64,000 nt of DNA from an uncultured Bacteroidota bacterium (GTDB taxonomy: Bacteria; Bacteroidota; Bacteroidia; Bacteroidales; P3), in the NCBI GenBank assembly GCA_902790215.1, contig CADAQX010000009.1, positions 160,243-224,242 of the forward strand, given 5' to 3'. The translations under genes were made by a program, and so were the position numbers. Shown here in pieces: positions 8,618 through 17,389 of the stretch; positions within the stretch are counted from its first letter, which is position 1, and every line of letters begins with the position of its first letter. Below the pieces are notes generated by a model. That model was not told where the DNA came from. It did not search any database and saw only the letters and a program-made list of their open reading frames with translations.

Positions 8618-9196
8618 ATGGACGCAATACTCACCATTCTCATCACCATTGCCCAAATCGCCACCGTCTATCTTGCCGCCCGCGGCAACCGCTGGACTTG
8701 GGTATTCAGCATAGTCACCGGCCTCATCCTGTGCTACAACTTCTTCACCGACCAGCACTACATGAGCTTCGCTTTCCAAGTCTATAGCCTGCTGGCCTCC
8801 ATCGGCGGTGTATTCATCTGGAAAAAGAAAGAGGAGGACAACCGTCGCTCCATCCGCTGGGGCAACCCGCTCTGGCCTTTGCTCGCCGTTGCCGCCATCG
8901 CTGCCGCCACATACCTGCTCGACACCCGCGTGCTCCACTCCAACCTGCCCGCTCTCGACTGTGCCATCTTTGCCCTCCAGGCTGTGGCCACCTTCCTCAT
9001 GGTGCGCAAAGACATCAACGCCTGGATTTGCTACCTCATCTGCGACGCCATCTACATTCCCCTCGGCATCATGGGCGGCAGCTACAAATGGCTCTTCATC
9101 AGCGCCTGCTTCCTCGCCACCGCCACCTATGGCTTTATAGTCTTCGTCAAAGCCTGGCGCAACAGCAAGAAAGCCTCCGAGACCGAAAACGCATAG
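8618..9196 (+). CDS. pnuC: PnuC-family nicotinamide riboside/vitamin transporter
   Basis: This 192-residue membrane protein has about seven hydrophobic segments and PnuC-like features: an early GNRWTWVFSIVTGLILCYNFF segment and the paired aromatic motifs YSLLASIGGVFIWKKK and NAWICYLICDAIYIPLGI. PnuC proteins move nicotinamide riboside or, in relatives, thiamine or riboflavin by facilitated diffusion coupled to cytosolic phosphorylation. The substrate cannot be decided: no riboswitch lies upstream and no kinase gene is adjacent. Confidence 0.75.
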   Translation: MDAILTILITIAQIATVYLAARGNRWTWVFSIVTGLILCYNFFTDQHYMSFAFQVYSLLASIGGVFIWKKKEEDNRRSIRWGNPLWPLLAVAAIAAATYLLDTRVLHSNLPALDCAIFALQAVATFLMVRKDINAWICYLICDAIYIPLGIMGGSYKWLFISACFLATATYGFIVFVKAWRNSKKASETENA

Positions 9197-9236
9197 TTCC
9201 CCCTGCTTAGCACCCGCCGCCGTGAACACCACCAAC

Positions 9237-10109
9237 ATGCACATCCCCTCCAACCGCGTGCGCGACATCGAGCGGTACTACCTCTCCGAACTCCGCACCC
9301 TCTATCCCGAAGGGGAACTGCGCACCTTTGTCTACATGCTCTTCGAGGCCTTCCTTGGTTGGGACAAAACCCAGTTCCTGCTGCATCGCGACGACACCAT
9401 CAACCAGTCCGACCTGCTGCGTTTCCACTGGGCCGCCGAAGACCTCAAACGCCACCGCCCTATCCAGCACATCGTCGGCTACACGCACTTCTGCGGCCTC
9501 CGCATCGACGTGTCGCCCGATGCCCTCATTCCCCGTCCCGAAACCGAGGAGATAGTGCAAAGCCTCATCCTGTCGCTGCATCCGGCTCCGGCAGCCGTCC
9601 TCGACCTCTGCACGGGAAGCGGATGCATTGCCATTGCTCTCAAGCACCACTTCCCCACCGCCGAAGTGACAGCCGTGGACATCTCCCCTGCCGCCCTCGC
9701 ACTGGCGCAGCACAACGCCCGGCAAAACAATACCGAAATCACCTTTAGGCAAACCGACCTGCTCGACCCCGCGCAGCTCGCCGCACTCCCATGCCCCTAC
9801 GACCTTATCGTCAGCAATCCCCCCTACGTCATGGAACGCGAGCGCGCCGATATGCAACTCAATGTTTTAGACTACGACCCGGCTCAGGCTCTCTTCGTGC
9901 CGGACAGCGACCCGTTGCTCTTTTACCGCGCCATCGGGCAGTATGCCGTCCGCAGCCTCGCCCCCGGTGGACAGCTCGTAGTGGAGATCAACCAAGCCCT
10001 TGCAGCCGAGACCTCCCAGCTGCTCGGCACACTGGGCTTCGACACCCGCATCCACGACGACTTCCGAGGCAACCCACGCAGCATCACCGCCACCCTGCCG
10101 TCACGATAG
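9237..10109 (+). CDS. prmC: peptide chain release factor N5-glutamine methyltransferase
   Basis: PrmC methylates the GGQ glutamine of release factors RF1 and RF2. The 290-residue protein has the helical N-terminal domain, IPRPETEE (about 98-105), SAM motif I LDLCTGSG (122-129) and the substrate-binding NPPY (194-197). ATG 9237 is chosen; an in-frame GTG at 9222 would add five residues. It starts 40 bases after pnuC on the same strand. Confidence 0.92.
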   Translation: MHIPSNRVRDIERYYLSELRTLYPEGELRTFVYMLFEAFLGWDKTQFLLHRDDTINQSDLLRFHWAAEDLKRHRPIQHIVGYTHFCGLRIDVSPDALIPRPETEEIVQSLILSLHPAPAAVLDLCTGSGCIAIALKHHFPTAEVTAVDISPAALALAQHNARQNNTEITFRQTDLLDPAQLAALPCPYDLIVSNPPYVMERERADMQLNVLDYDPAQALFVPDSDPLLFYRAIGQYAVRSLAPGGQLVVEINQALAAETSQLLGTLGFDTRIHDDFRGNPRSITATLPSR

Positions 10110-10178
10110 CCACGCCGCACCCCCGACGCCCTAACATCGTCCTCTATTCTTTCATGCTTCTATATTATTGAAGGAAAA

Positions 10179-10634
10179 CTACTTCCGGTTTTGACTGTCG
10201 ATAATGATGGTCACCGGGCCGTCGTTGACAAGCTCCACCTGCATGTTGGCACCGAATTCACCGGTCTGCACCTCTTTGCCGAACTCCTGGCTCAGCCTTT
10301 TGATGAACTTCTCGTACATGGGGATGGCCACATCGGGCTTGGAGGCGTGGATGTAGCTGGGGCGGTTGCCCTTCTTGGTGCTGGCCATGAGGGTGAACTG
10401 GCTGACAAGCAGGATACCGCTGTCGGGCACATCGGTGATGGGGAGGTTCATCACCCCGTCGGCATCATCGAAAATGCGCAGAGCTACCGTTTTGCGGCAG
10501 AGCCAGTTGATGTCTTCGTCGGTGTCGGCATCTTCTATGCCGAGGAGGATGAGCATGCCCTGCCCTATCTGTGATTTAAGCTGCCCCGCAATGGTGACCG
10601 AGGCTCTTGTGCAACGCTGGATAACTATTCGCAT
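10179..10634 (-). CDS. dtd: D-aminoacyl-tRNA deacylase
   Basis: Dtd hydrolyses D-amino acids wrongly attached to tRNA. The 151-residue length is typical. Both signature motifs are present: SQFTL (78-82) and NDGPVT (137-142), the latter carrying the cross-subunit Gly-Pro that gives chiral rejection. It lies 67 bases downstream of the helicase gene on the same strand; that spacer has two TTCCTAGGA copies. Confidence 0.95.
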   Translation of the reverse strand: MRIVIQRCTRASVTIAGQLKSQIGQGMLILLGIEDADTDEDINWLCRKTVALRIFDDADGVMNLPITDVPDSGILLVSQFTLMASTKKGNRPSYIHASKPDVAIPMYEKFIKRLSQEFGKEVQTGEFGANMQVELVNDGPVTIIIDSQNRK

Positions 10635-10649
10635 GGTGGTGTTTTTTGA

Positions 10650-10701
10650 GAGGATAGGAAGTTCTAGGCTTTCCTAGGATACCTTAGGTTTTCCTAGGAG
10701 T
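10650..10701. repeat. short CCTAGG-word repeat between helicase gene and dtd
   Basis: The spacer contains TTCCTAGGA twice with related TTCTAGG and CCTTAGG words. Each word is self-complementary or nearly so, giving small hairpin potential. It resembles on a small scale the word arrays elsewhere in this window. Confidence 0.5.
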
Positions 10702-13068
10702 TTATTCTATTATCTTTAGTCTGGCATAAACCAGCATCATGGTCTTTTGGCCGGCGGATTCAAAGAAAATGGTGGCCTTGCGGTTGCTACCGCTGCCTTC
10801 CACGCTGAGCACCTTGCCCTTGCCGAACTTGGCGTGTTCCACCTGCATGCCCACTTGTATGGCATTGATTTCGGCCTCGCTGTTGGGTGCCGTGGGGCCT
10901 TTGGGCAGGGCCGACTGCGGTTTCAGACGGCGTGGTTTCGGCGGCTCAGCGGCGGGTTTACGCTGGAAACCCTGCTCCACCTCGGAAGACCATTTCACTC
11001 CCTTCACTCCCTCGAAAGCCTTGGGCAGCTCGCCCGGCTTGGGGAAAGAGCTCTTGCGCTGGGGCATCTCGATGTACTTGCGGTCTATCTCTTCCACGAA
11101 ACGACTCATCTCCTGGCAGGAGGAGCTGCCGTACTGGTAACGCGTCATGGCATAGGAGAGGGTGAGCTGCCGCTCAGCGCGGGTGACGGCGACATAGAAG
11201 AGCCTCCGTTCCTCTTCCAGCTCCTGGCGCGAGGAGATTGACATGATGGAGGGAAAGAGGTTCTCCTCCATGCCCGCCACATAGACGTAGGGGAATTCCA
11301 ACCCCTTGGCGGAGTGGATGGTCATCATAGCCACCTTGTCGGCATCCTTGTCCTCGCCCTTGTCCTCGGAGGTGAGCAGCAGCACTTGCTGAAGGAATTG
11401 GTCGAGGGTTTTTATCGGAGTGGTCAGAGTATTCTGAGTATTCTGATTGTCGCCCTCCTCTTCTTCGGAGAACTGGTCTTCCTTTTCGCAGAATTCCTGC
11501 ACACCGTTGAGAAGCTCTTCGATGTTTTCTATGCGGTTGGGATTGTCGGGGTCGTCGTCGTTGCGCAGCATGGTGACGATGCCGGAGTTATAGACTATCT
11601 GCTTGGCCAGGTCGTAGGCGTTGGTGACGGGCAGCATGGCTGTGAAGCGCTTGATCATCATCACGAACTCGCCTATCTTCTGCGTGGCACCACTTCCGAG
11701 ACCCAAACCCCACGAGGGCAGGTTTTCGAGCACTGTCCAGACGGCCACGTCATTGTCTGACGCAGCCACACGCACTCGGTCAAGCGTGGTTTGCCCAATG
11801 CCTCGTGCGGGGTAGTTGATGACACGTAGGAGCGATTCCTCGTCGTAGTTGTTCACCACCAGGCGCATGTATGCCAGCACATCCTTGATTTCCTTGCGCC
11901 CATAGAAAGAGAGTCCCTGGTAGATGCGGTAGGGGATGGCAGCGCGGCGGAGGGACTCCTCAATGGCACGCGACTGCACATTGGTGCGGTATAGGATGGC
12001 GAAAGACTTGTAGTCGAGGTTTTCACCGATGTGGGCTTCCTGTATCGATTCGGCTATGAGTCGCCCTTCGTCGCGCTCGTCGGCGGCGCGGAGCAGGGTG
12101 ATGCGGTTGCCTTGTGCGTTGTCGGTCCATATTTCCTTCTCTATCTGCTCGACATTTTTGGCTATAATGGAGTTGGCGGCATTGACGATGACCTTGGTGG
12201 AGCGGTAGTTCTGTTCCAGTTTGAAGAGGTGGAGGTTGGGATAATCGCGGCGGAAGTTGAAGATGTTCTGTATGTTGGCACCACGGAAGGCATAGATGCT
12301 TTGGGCATCGTCACCCACGACACAGATGTTCTGCAGCCGCGCGGCAAGCTTTTTGACAATGAGGTATTGCGAGTAGTTGGTGTCCTGGTACTCATCGACC
12401 ATGATATACTTGAAACGGTTCTGGTATTTGAGCAGCACATCGGGAAAGTCGCGCAGGAGGATGTTCATGTTGAAGAGCAGGTCGTCGAAGTCCATGGCCA
12501 TGGCGTTGCGCAGGCGCTGGTTGTAGTGCTTGTAGATTTCGGCAATCATGGGCTTGTGTGAGTCCTTGTCGGCCTGCATGATTTCGGGGTTGTTGGCGTA
12601 GTCGTCGGGCGAGAGGAGGTTGCTCTTGGCCATGGAGATGCGCCCGAGCACAAAACTGGGGCTGTAGGTCTTGGGGTCGAGGTTCTGAGCCTTCACAATC
12701 TGCTTGATGGCAGACTTGCTATCGTCGGTGTCGTAGATGGTAAAGGTGCGGATATACCCCAGTTTTTCCGCTTCGGAGCGGAGAATGCGGGCAAAGACAG
12801 AGTGGAATGTTCCCATCCAGATATTGCGGGCCTCGGAGCCGACGAGTTTCATGATGCGCTCCTTCATCTCGGCGGCAGCCTTGTTGGTAAAGGTGAGTGC
12901 CAGGATATTGAAGGGGTCCACACCCTGGCTTATGAGATAGGCTATGCGGTAGGTGAGCGTGCGGGTCTTGCCGCTACCGGCACCGGCTATTATCATGACG
13001 GGGCCTTCGGTGCAGGCGGCTGCCTCGCGCTGCGATTCGTTGAGCTGGGAGAGTATGTCGTTGTTCAT
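10702..13068 (-). CDS. UvrD/PcrA-type 3'-5' DNA helicase
   Basis: The 788-residue protein is a superfamily 1A helicase: Walker A AGAGSGKT (28-35), motif II DEYQDTN, motif III-type QSIYAFRGA, QNYRST (motif IV), MTIHSAKGLEF (motif V) and VAVTRAERQL (motif VI). The C-terminus has a VGMQVEHAKFGKGKVL Tudor-like tail, as in PcrA/UvrD, which contacts RNA polymerase. It acts in excision repair and replication-conflict clearance. An acidic insert (residues near 540-560) is Glu-rich. Length and tail favour PcrA/UvrD over Rep. Confidence 0.93.
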   Translation of the reverse strand: MNNDILSQLNESQREAAACTEGPVMIIAGAGSGKTRTLTYRIAYLISQGVDPFNILALTFTNKAAAEMKERIMKLVGSEARNIWMGTFHSVFARILRSEAEKLGYIRTFTIYDTDDSKSAIKQIVKAQNLDPKTYSPSFVLGRISMAKSNLLSPDDYANNPEIMQADKDSHKPMIAEIYKHYNQRLRNAMAMDFDDLLFNMNILLRDFPDVLLKYQNRFKYIMVDEYQDTNYSQYLIVKKLAARLQNICVVGDDAQSIYAFRGANIQNIFNFRRDYPNLHLFKLEQNYRSTKVIVNAANSIIAKNVEQIEKEIWTDNAQGNRITLLRAADERDEGRLIAESIQEAHIGENLDYKSFAILYRTNVQSRAIEESLRRAAIPYRIYQGLSFYGRKEIKDVLAYMRLVVNNYDEESLLRVINYPARGIGQTTLDRVRVAASDNDVAVWTVLENLPSWGLGLGSGATQKIGEFVMMIKRFTAMLPVTNAYDLAKQIVYNSGIVTMLRNDDDPDNPNRIENIEELLNGVQEFCEKEDQFSEEEEGDNQNTQNTLTTPIKTLDQFLQQVLLLTSEDKGEDKDADKVAMMTIHSAKGLEFPYVYVAGMEENLFPSIMSISSRQELEEERRLFYVAVTRAERQLTLSYAMTRYQYGSSSCQEMSRFVEEIDRKYIEMPQRKSSFPKPGELPKAFEGVKGVKWSSEVEQGFQRKPAAEPPKPRRLKPQSALPKGPTAPNSEAEINAIQVGMQVEHAKFGKGKVLSVEGSGSNRKATIFFESAGQKTMMLVYARLKIIE

Positions 13069-13135
13069 CCTGTGATTTGAAAATGGAGAGTTGATAATTG
13101 AAAATTAACGCTACCTGTTTATTGTCATTACCGCT

Positions 13136-13744
13136 TTAGTTTATCTTTAGGCCATAGAGCTTGGAGAGGGTGTCGTAAACACGGACGCTCTGCGACTGGC
13201 GCACGGAGATGTCGAGGCGGCAGTCGAGGTTGAACTCCTGGTTGCGGGGCTGTACGCCCAGTTCCTTGAGCATGCGCATCACGTCGTTCATCAAGGCATA
13301 CTCGAAGTGGAGATGATAGGTCACGTCGATGGTCTTCTCTATGATGGTGGCGTTGGTGATGGCGTCGCGCGCGGCGGCCTTGTAGGCATTGGCCAACCCC
13401 GAAGCGCCCAGCAGTATGCCACCAAAGTAGCGCACCACGACGATGAGCGTGTCGGTGAGGTCGGCGGAGAGAAGCTGCCCATGGATGGGCCGGCCGCCAG
13501 TGCCAGAGGGCTCGCCGTCGTCGTTGGCCCGGTAGACCTCCTTGGTGGGGCCGAGTATATAGGCATAGCAATGGTGACGGGCATCGAAGTACTCCTTGCG
13601 CAGTGCCTCGAGGTGCTGTTTCACCTCGTCGGTGTTATGCACCGGATAGGCAAAGGCGAGGAACTTGCTGCCCTTCTCCTTGTAGAGCCCCTCGGCGGGA
13701 GCCGCTATGGTATGATACGTGTCATCGAACATTGTGGCTGTCAA
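13136..13744 (-). CDS. YigZ/IMPACT family protein
   Basis: The 202-residue protein has the IMPACT N-terminal domain, with KGSKFLAFAYPV and the signature DARHHCYAY...NDDGEPSGTGGRPIHGQL, followed by VVVRYFGGILLGASGLANAY and a C-terminal EF-G-like domain. The family (YigZ, YvyE, IMPACT) has no settled bacterial function. A second in-frame ATG at 13732 would shorten it by four residues. An AT-rich spacer separates it from the helicase gene downstream. Confidence 0.9.
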   Translation of the reverse strand: MTATMFDDTYHTIAAPAEGLYKEKGSKFLAFAYPVHNTDEVKQHLEALRKEYFDARHHCYAYILGPTKEVYRANDDGEPSGTGGRPIHGQLLSADLTDTLIVVVRYFGGILLGASGLANAYKAAARDAITNATIIEKTIDVTYHLHFEYALMNDVMRMLKELGVQPRNQEFNLDCRLDISVRQSQSVRVYDTLSKLYGLKIN

Positions 13745-13799
13745 AAACTGCTTTATTATTAGGCTCTAAGGCTTCCGCCCATGGCCATAGAATGCAATG

Positions 13800-13807
13800 C
13801 AAAGATA
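13800..13807 (-). promoter_or_regulatory. -7 element for the IMPACT gene
   Basis: TATCTTTG followed by C, read on the minus strand, 56 bases before the IMPACT start codon. No clear TTTG is found at the expected distance upstream. Confidence 0.55.
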
Positions 13808-13902
13808 AACAAAAAAAACGACATAGCAGGTAAAAACTATCACCGCTGCACCAAGAAAAAAAGCACCTGTCCACAAAAACATGCTATATCGAAAAAAAAG
13901 CG

Positions 13903-14150
13903 TATCTTTGCAGTCGCTTTCGAAAGGTGGAAGCTGTTTGCAAGAAAAGCATTGCGATAAGGTCCTTACATTTAAAGTTCGCCATATTTTATGTGAGTCG
14001 TGCACACTTCACATTTACCTTCTGTAGTAGTCGAATTTGGGCAATTAGAACAGATGTATTAACCAACAATAGGGAGTGTAATGTGGGTACCATAAATCCT
14101 TACAGTGCAATAAATATATACCACTATCATATTATTTATATGCATCTTAC
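13903..14150 (+). ncRNA. putative orphan structured RNA or leader, related to 21550-21640
   Basis: A -7 element TATCTTTG (13903-13910) starts a non-coding stretch. Its first 90 bases align with those at 21550: both begin CAG(T/C)CGCTT, make a first hairpin ending in AAGC, then share GCAAGAAAAGCATTGC, then GTCC and TTCGCCA. A further hairpin TGTGA/TCACA follows near 13995. No peptide with the YxxPxVE motif lies downstream here and I see no clear terminator, so it may be a decayed copy or a leader of the ATPase gene. Confidence 0.4.
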
Positions 14151-14153
14151 AGA

Positions 14154-14200
14154 ATTATGCAAACAGCATTATGCAAATTGCATAATGCTGTTTGCATAAT
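14154..14200. repeat. perfect 47-bp palindrome upstream of ATPase gene
   Basis: Two 23-base arms (14154-14176 and 14178-14200) are exact reverse complements around one central A. Each arm contains two ATTATGCAA-type words. The right arm includes TTTG at 14191-14194, which is also the -33 element of the promoter at 14216, so a protein bound here would affect transcription of the ATPase gene. Confidence 0.95.
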
Positions 14201-14223
14201 ATCAAAAATTATTCGTATCTTTG
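14191..14223 (+). promoter_or_regulatory. promoter of the ATPase gene
   Basis: TTTG at 14191-14194, a 21-base spacer and TATCTTTG at 14216-14223. The upstream element lies inside the right arm of the 47-bp palindrome. The transcript would begin about 20 bases before the ATG at 14251. Confidence 0.75.
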
Positions 14224-14250
14224 CAGCCGGAAACTATAGAATAGAAGATT

Positions 14251-15381
14251 ATGGAAGAGAATCCTTTTGTAGTGTCTGGGCGCATACGGCCCGAGTATTT
14301 CTGCGACCGCAAGGCTGAGTCGGAACGGATGATTAAACTGCTGACCAATGGGAATAACGTGGTATTAAAGTCTGACCGGCGCATGGGCAAAACGGGACTG
14401 ATTCAGTATTGCTTTGACCAGCCTGTGCTGCACGATAATTATTACACGTTTTTTGTAGATATTCTTCACACCACCTGTTTGCAAGAGTTGGTGCATGAGT
14501 TGGGTCGGACAGTGTATGAACAGACTGTGCCTCGAGGTAAAAAGATGGTACAGAACTTTGTCAAGGCTCTGCGCAGCATTGCAGGTAAAATGGGGTTTGA
14601 TGCAAGCACTGGGCTGCCGACTTTCAGCGTTGGCCTTGGTGACATTGAACAGCCCGAATATACGCTGGAAGAGATTTTCGGCTACCTGCAGCAGGCCGAC
14701 AAGCCTTGTATTGTCGCCATTGATGAGTTTCAGCAGGTGGCAAAGTACCCGGAAAGTAATATCGAGGCCTTGCTTAGAGGCCATATCCAGCGGATAGACA
14801 ATTGCCGATTCGTGTTCGCGGGAAGCGAGCGACACATGCTGGAACAGATGTTTGACAGCAGAAAACACCCCTTCTATAAGAGTGCAGACAACATGAACCT
14901 GGGGGCTATAGACAGGGATTTGTATGTTGATTTTATGTGTCAGAAGTTCCAGGAGAAGGGAAGGTCATTGGATGCAGATGTCGCTAAGGTTGTATATGAT
15001 ATGTTTGAGGGGCATACATACTATGTACAGAAGACTATGAATGAAGCCTTTGCCGACACTTCAAGGGGTGATAAATGCACAGAAGAAACTTTGGGGACTG
15101 CCATTAGCGATATTCTTGCCAGCAATGATTATTACTACAGAGAGTTGTTGTCTCGTATGACAATAAAGCAGAAGATGCTATTGTATGCTATTGCAGAAGA
15201 CGGCTTGGCCACACAAATAACTTCTGCAGACTTTATCAAACGCCATAAACTGACTTCAGCCAGTTCGGTTCAGTCGGCAGTCAAGAGACTTCTGTCGGAC
15301 GGCTATGTCGTTGAGGAGGATAGACGGTACCGGGTCAATGACCGGTTCTTCGGGCTGTGGATACAGCGGATGATGGCATAA
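14251..15381 (+). CDS. AAA-type ATPase (ATPase_2-like) with C-terminal winged helix
   Basis: The 376-residue protein has the family opening NPFVVSGRIRPEYFCDR, a P-loop SDRRMGKTG (41-49; Ser in place of the first Gly, as in many relatives), and Walker B CIVAIDEFQQ. The C-terminal 90 residues (LLYAIAEDG...LTSASSVQSAVKRLLSDGYVVEED) look like a winged-helix DNA-binding domain. Such ATPases are common, often multicopy, in Bacteroidales and have no established function. With the palindrome overlapping its promoter, self-regulation is a plausible inference. Flanking genes are unrelated. Confidence 0.8.
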   Translation: MEENPFVVSGRIRPEYFCDRKAESERMIKLLTNGNNVVLKSDRRMGKTGLIQYCFDQPVLHDNYYTFFVDILHTTCLQELVHELGRTVYEQTVPRGKKMVQNFVKALRSIAGKMGFDASTGLPTFSVGLGDIEQPEYTLEEIFGYLQQADKPCIVAIDEFQQVAKYPESNIEALLRGHIQRIDNCRFVFAGSERHMLEQMFDSRKHPFYKSADNMNLGAIDRDLYVDFMCQKFQEKGRSLDADVAKVVYDMFEGHTYYVQKTMNEAFADTSRGDKCTEETLGTAISDILASNDYYYRELLSRMTIKQKMLLYAIAEDGLATQITSADFIKRHKLTSASSVQSAVKRLLSDGYVVEEDRRYRVNDRFFGLWIQRMMA

Positions 15382-15441
15382 CATCCGGGTTAAGGAAGTG
15401 GCTTATGGTGGGCAGAATATGTGGCGTAATGCAAGTTTTTC

Positions 15442-15471
15442 TTGCTATGTTAAAAAAATTGTGTATCTTTG
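15442..15471 (+). promoter_or_regulatory. promoter of rimP-nusA-infB
   Basis: TTG at 15442-15444, a 19-base spacer and TATCTTTG at 15464-15471. The leader carries a hairpin GGGGAC (15486-15491) with GTCCCC (15496-15501) closed by a GAGA tetraloop, just ahead of the rimP start. Confidence 0.75.
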
Positions 15472-15514
15472 CAGCGATTAAATGTGGGGACGAGAGTCCC
15501 CTCTTTTATTGCTT

Positions 15515-15955
15515 ATGATAGACAAGTTCAAGGTTTTAGACATCATCAACGATGTGCTGGAAGGGACTGAAAAGTTCCTCATTAATATGAAAATCACCCC
15601 CGATAACCGCATTTTTGTGGATATCGACGGGGATAACGGCGTCACGATTGACGACTGCATTGAACTGAGCCGCGCCATTGAGAACGGTTTAAACCGCGAA
15701 GAGGAGGATTTCGAGTTGAATGTGAGTTCGGCGGGTGCCGATTCTCCATTGAAGATGCCGCGTCAGTTCCGCCGCCATGTGGGTCGGGATGTAAGTGTGG
15801 TGCCTTTTGAAGGACCGAGTGTGGAAGGCACTCTGGCCGAGGCCGGCGACAAGGAGTTCACCATCAAAATCAAGGGCACCAAGAAAGAGGCGCCGAAGGA
15901 ATATACTTTTGCCTACGAGGATGTGAAGACTGTGAAGGTAATCATCCGTTTCTGA
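15515..15955 (+). CDS. rimP: ribosome maturation factor RimP
   Basis: RimP assists maturation of the 30S subunit. The 146-residue protein has the GVTIDDCIELSRAIE and FELNVSSAGADSPL motifs (usual form VSSPG). MIDKFKVL at 15515 is chosen because the upstream in-frame ATG at 15482 would place the GNRA hairpin inside the coding region. It heads the conserved rimP-nusA-infB cluster, with nusA 45 bases downstream. Confidence 0.93.
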   Translation: MIDKFKVLDIINDVLEGTEKFLINMKITPDNRIFVDIDGDNGVTIDDCIELSRAIENGLNREEEDFELNVSSAGADSPLKMPRQFRRHVGRDVSVVPFEGPSVEGTLAEAGDKEFTIKIKGTKKEAPKEYTFAYEDVKTVKVIIRF

Positions 15956-16000
15956 GGCACAGACATAGTGTAGAAATTATATCAACAATATATTAGTCAA

Positions 16001-17287
16001 ATGAAGACGTTAGACCTGATAGATTCCTTTTCGGAATTTAAAGAATTTAAGAACATTGACCGCGAGACATTGATGCATATTCTCGAAGAGGTTTTCCGCG
16101 CCGCGCTGGCCAAACGCTACGGCACCGAGGACAACTTCGACATTATTGTGAACATTGACAAAGGCGACCTGGAGATTTTCCGCAACCGCACCATTGTTGA
16201 AGACGGTGCCGTGAAGGACGAGAACCTGGAGATTGCCTACAGCGATGCCATTAAGATTGAGTCGGACTTTGAAGTGGGCGAGGAACTGTCGGAGCCCATC
16301 TACATGACCGACTTTGGCCGCCGCGAGATTCTGGCTATCCGCCAGAATCTGGTGAGCAAAATCCAAGACTATGAGAAGTCGCTTGTCTTCCAAAAATACA
16401 AAGAGAAAGTTGGCGAAATTGTGGTTGGCGAAGTTTACCAACCCTGGAACAAAGAGATATTGATTCTTGACGAGGAGAAAATTGAACTGGTGCTTCCCAA
16501 GGCCGAGCAGATACCGACCGACCGTTTCCGCAAAGGCGACACCGTGCGTGCCGTTGTGCTGAAGGTGGAGATGCGCAACAACAACCCCGTCATCGTGCTG
16601 TCCCGCACATCCCCCATCTTCCTGGAGCGCCTGCTCGAGGCTGAGGTGCCAGAGATTTACGACGGTCTCATCACCATCCGCAATATCGTCCGCATCCCCG
16701 GCGAGCGTGCCAAGATAGCCGTTGAGTCCTACGACGACCGCATTGACCCCGTGGGTTCTTGCGTCGGTATCAAGGGTGCCCGTATCCATGGCATTGTGCG
16801 TGAGCTGCGCAACGAGAACATTGACGTGCTCAACTATACCCCGCGCCTGGACATTATGGTGCAGCGTGCTTTGGCTCCCGCCAAGGTTTCGTCGCTCAAG
16901 GTACGCGAGGAAGAGAAGAAAGTGGATGTCTACATGGAGCCGGACCAGGTGTCGCTGGCCATCGGCAAGGGCGGCTGCAACATCAAGCTGGCCAGTAAGC
17001 TGGTAGGATACGACATCGATGTTTACCGTACCGGTGACGAAGACCCGGACGATGTCGACCTGCGCGACTTCTCCGACGAGATTGACCAGTGGATTATCGA
17101 TATCCTCATCAATATCGGCTGCGACACGGCCCGCGAGGTTCTTGCCCTCAGCAAGGAAGACCTCCTCAGCCGTACCGACCTCGAAGAGGAGACTATCGAC
17201 GAAGTCATCCGCATCCTCAAGGCTGAGTTCGAGGAAGAGCCGAACTCCCAGAATGCTGAGGCCAAAGCCGAGCCCGACGGGGAATAG
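16001..17287 (+). CDS. nusA: transcription termination/antitermination factor NusA
   Basis: NusA binds RNA polymerase and nascent RNA to modulate pausing and termination. The 428-residue protein has the N-terminal polymerase-binding domain, an S1 domain (about 130-200), and two KH domains with VGSCVGIKGARI and VSLAIGKGGCNIKLA. An acidic C-terminal region (EEETIDEVIRILKAEFEEE) follows. The length is near normal for Bacteroidota, which lack the two long acidic repeats of the E. coli protein. Confidence 0.96.
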   Translation: MKTLDLIDSFSEFKEFKNIDRETLMHILEEVFRAALAKRYGTEDNFDIIVNIDKGDLEIFRNRTIVEDGAVKDENLEIAYSDAIKIESDFEVGEELSEPIYMTDFGRREILAIRQNLVSKIQDYEKSLVFQKYKEKVGEIVVGEVYQPWNKEILILDEEKIELVLPKAEQIPTDRFRKGDTVRAVVLKVEMRNNNPVIVLSRTSPIFLERLLEAEVPEIYDGLITIRNIVRIPGERAKIAVESYDDRIDPVGSCVGIKGARIHGIVRELRNENIDVLNYTPRLDIMVQRALAPAKVSSLKVREEEKKVDVYMEPDQVSLAIGKGGCNIKLASKLVGYDIDVYRTGDEDPDDVDLRDFSDEIDQWIIDILINIGCDTAREVLALSKEDLLSRTDLEEETIDEVIRILKAEFEEEPNSQNAEAKAEPDGE

Positions 17288-17389
17288 GCCAACAACCCAC
17301 TGGGATTTGGACAACCACTTAGCAAGTGGCAAAAAGAAATAACAAAACAATGGCGGCCACCGCCGCCCTAACGAAAAAAGGAGTGTAAT

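Noticed and set aside
13927-14199. 90-codon frame in the leader region before the ATPase gene
   Set aside because: It starts with a non-ATG codon in a hairpin, ends inside the 47-bp palindrome and has no motif.
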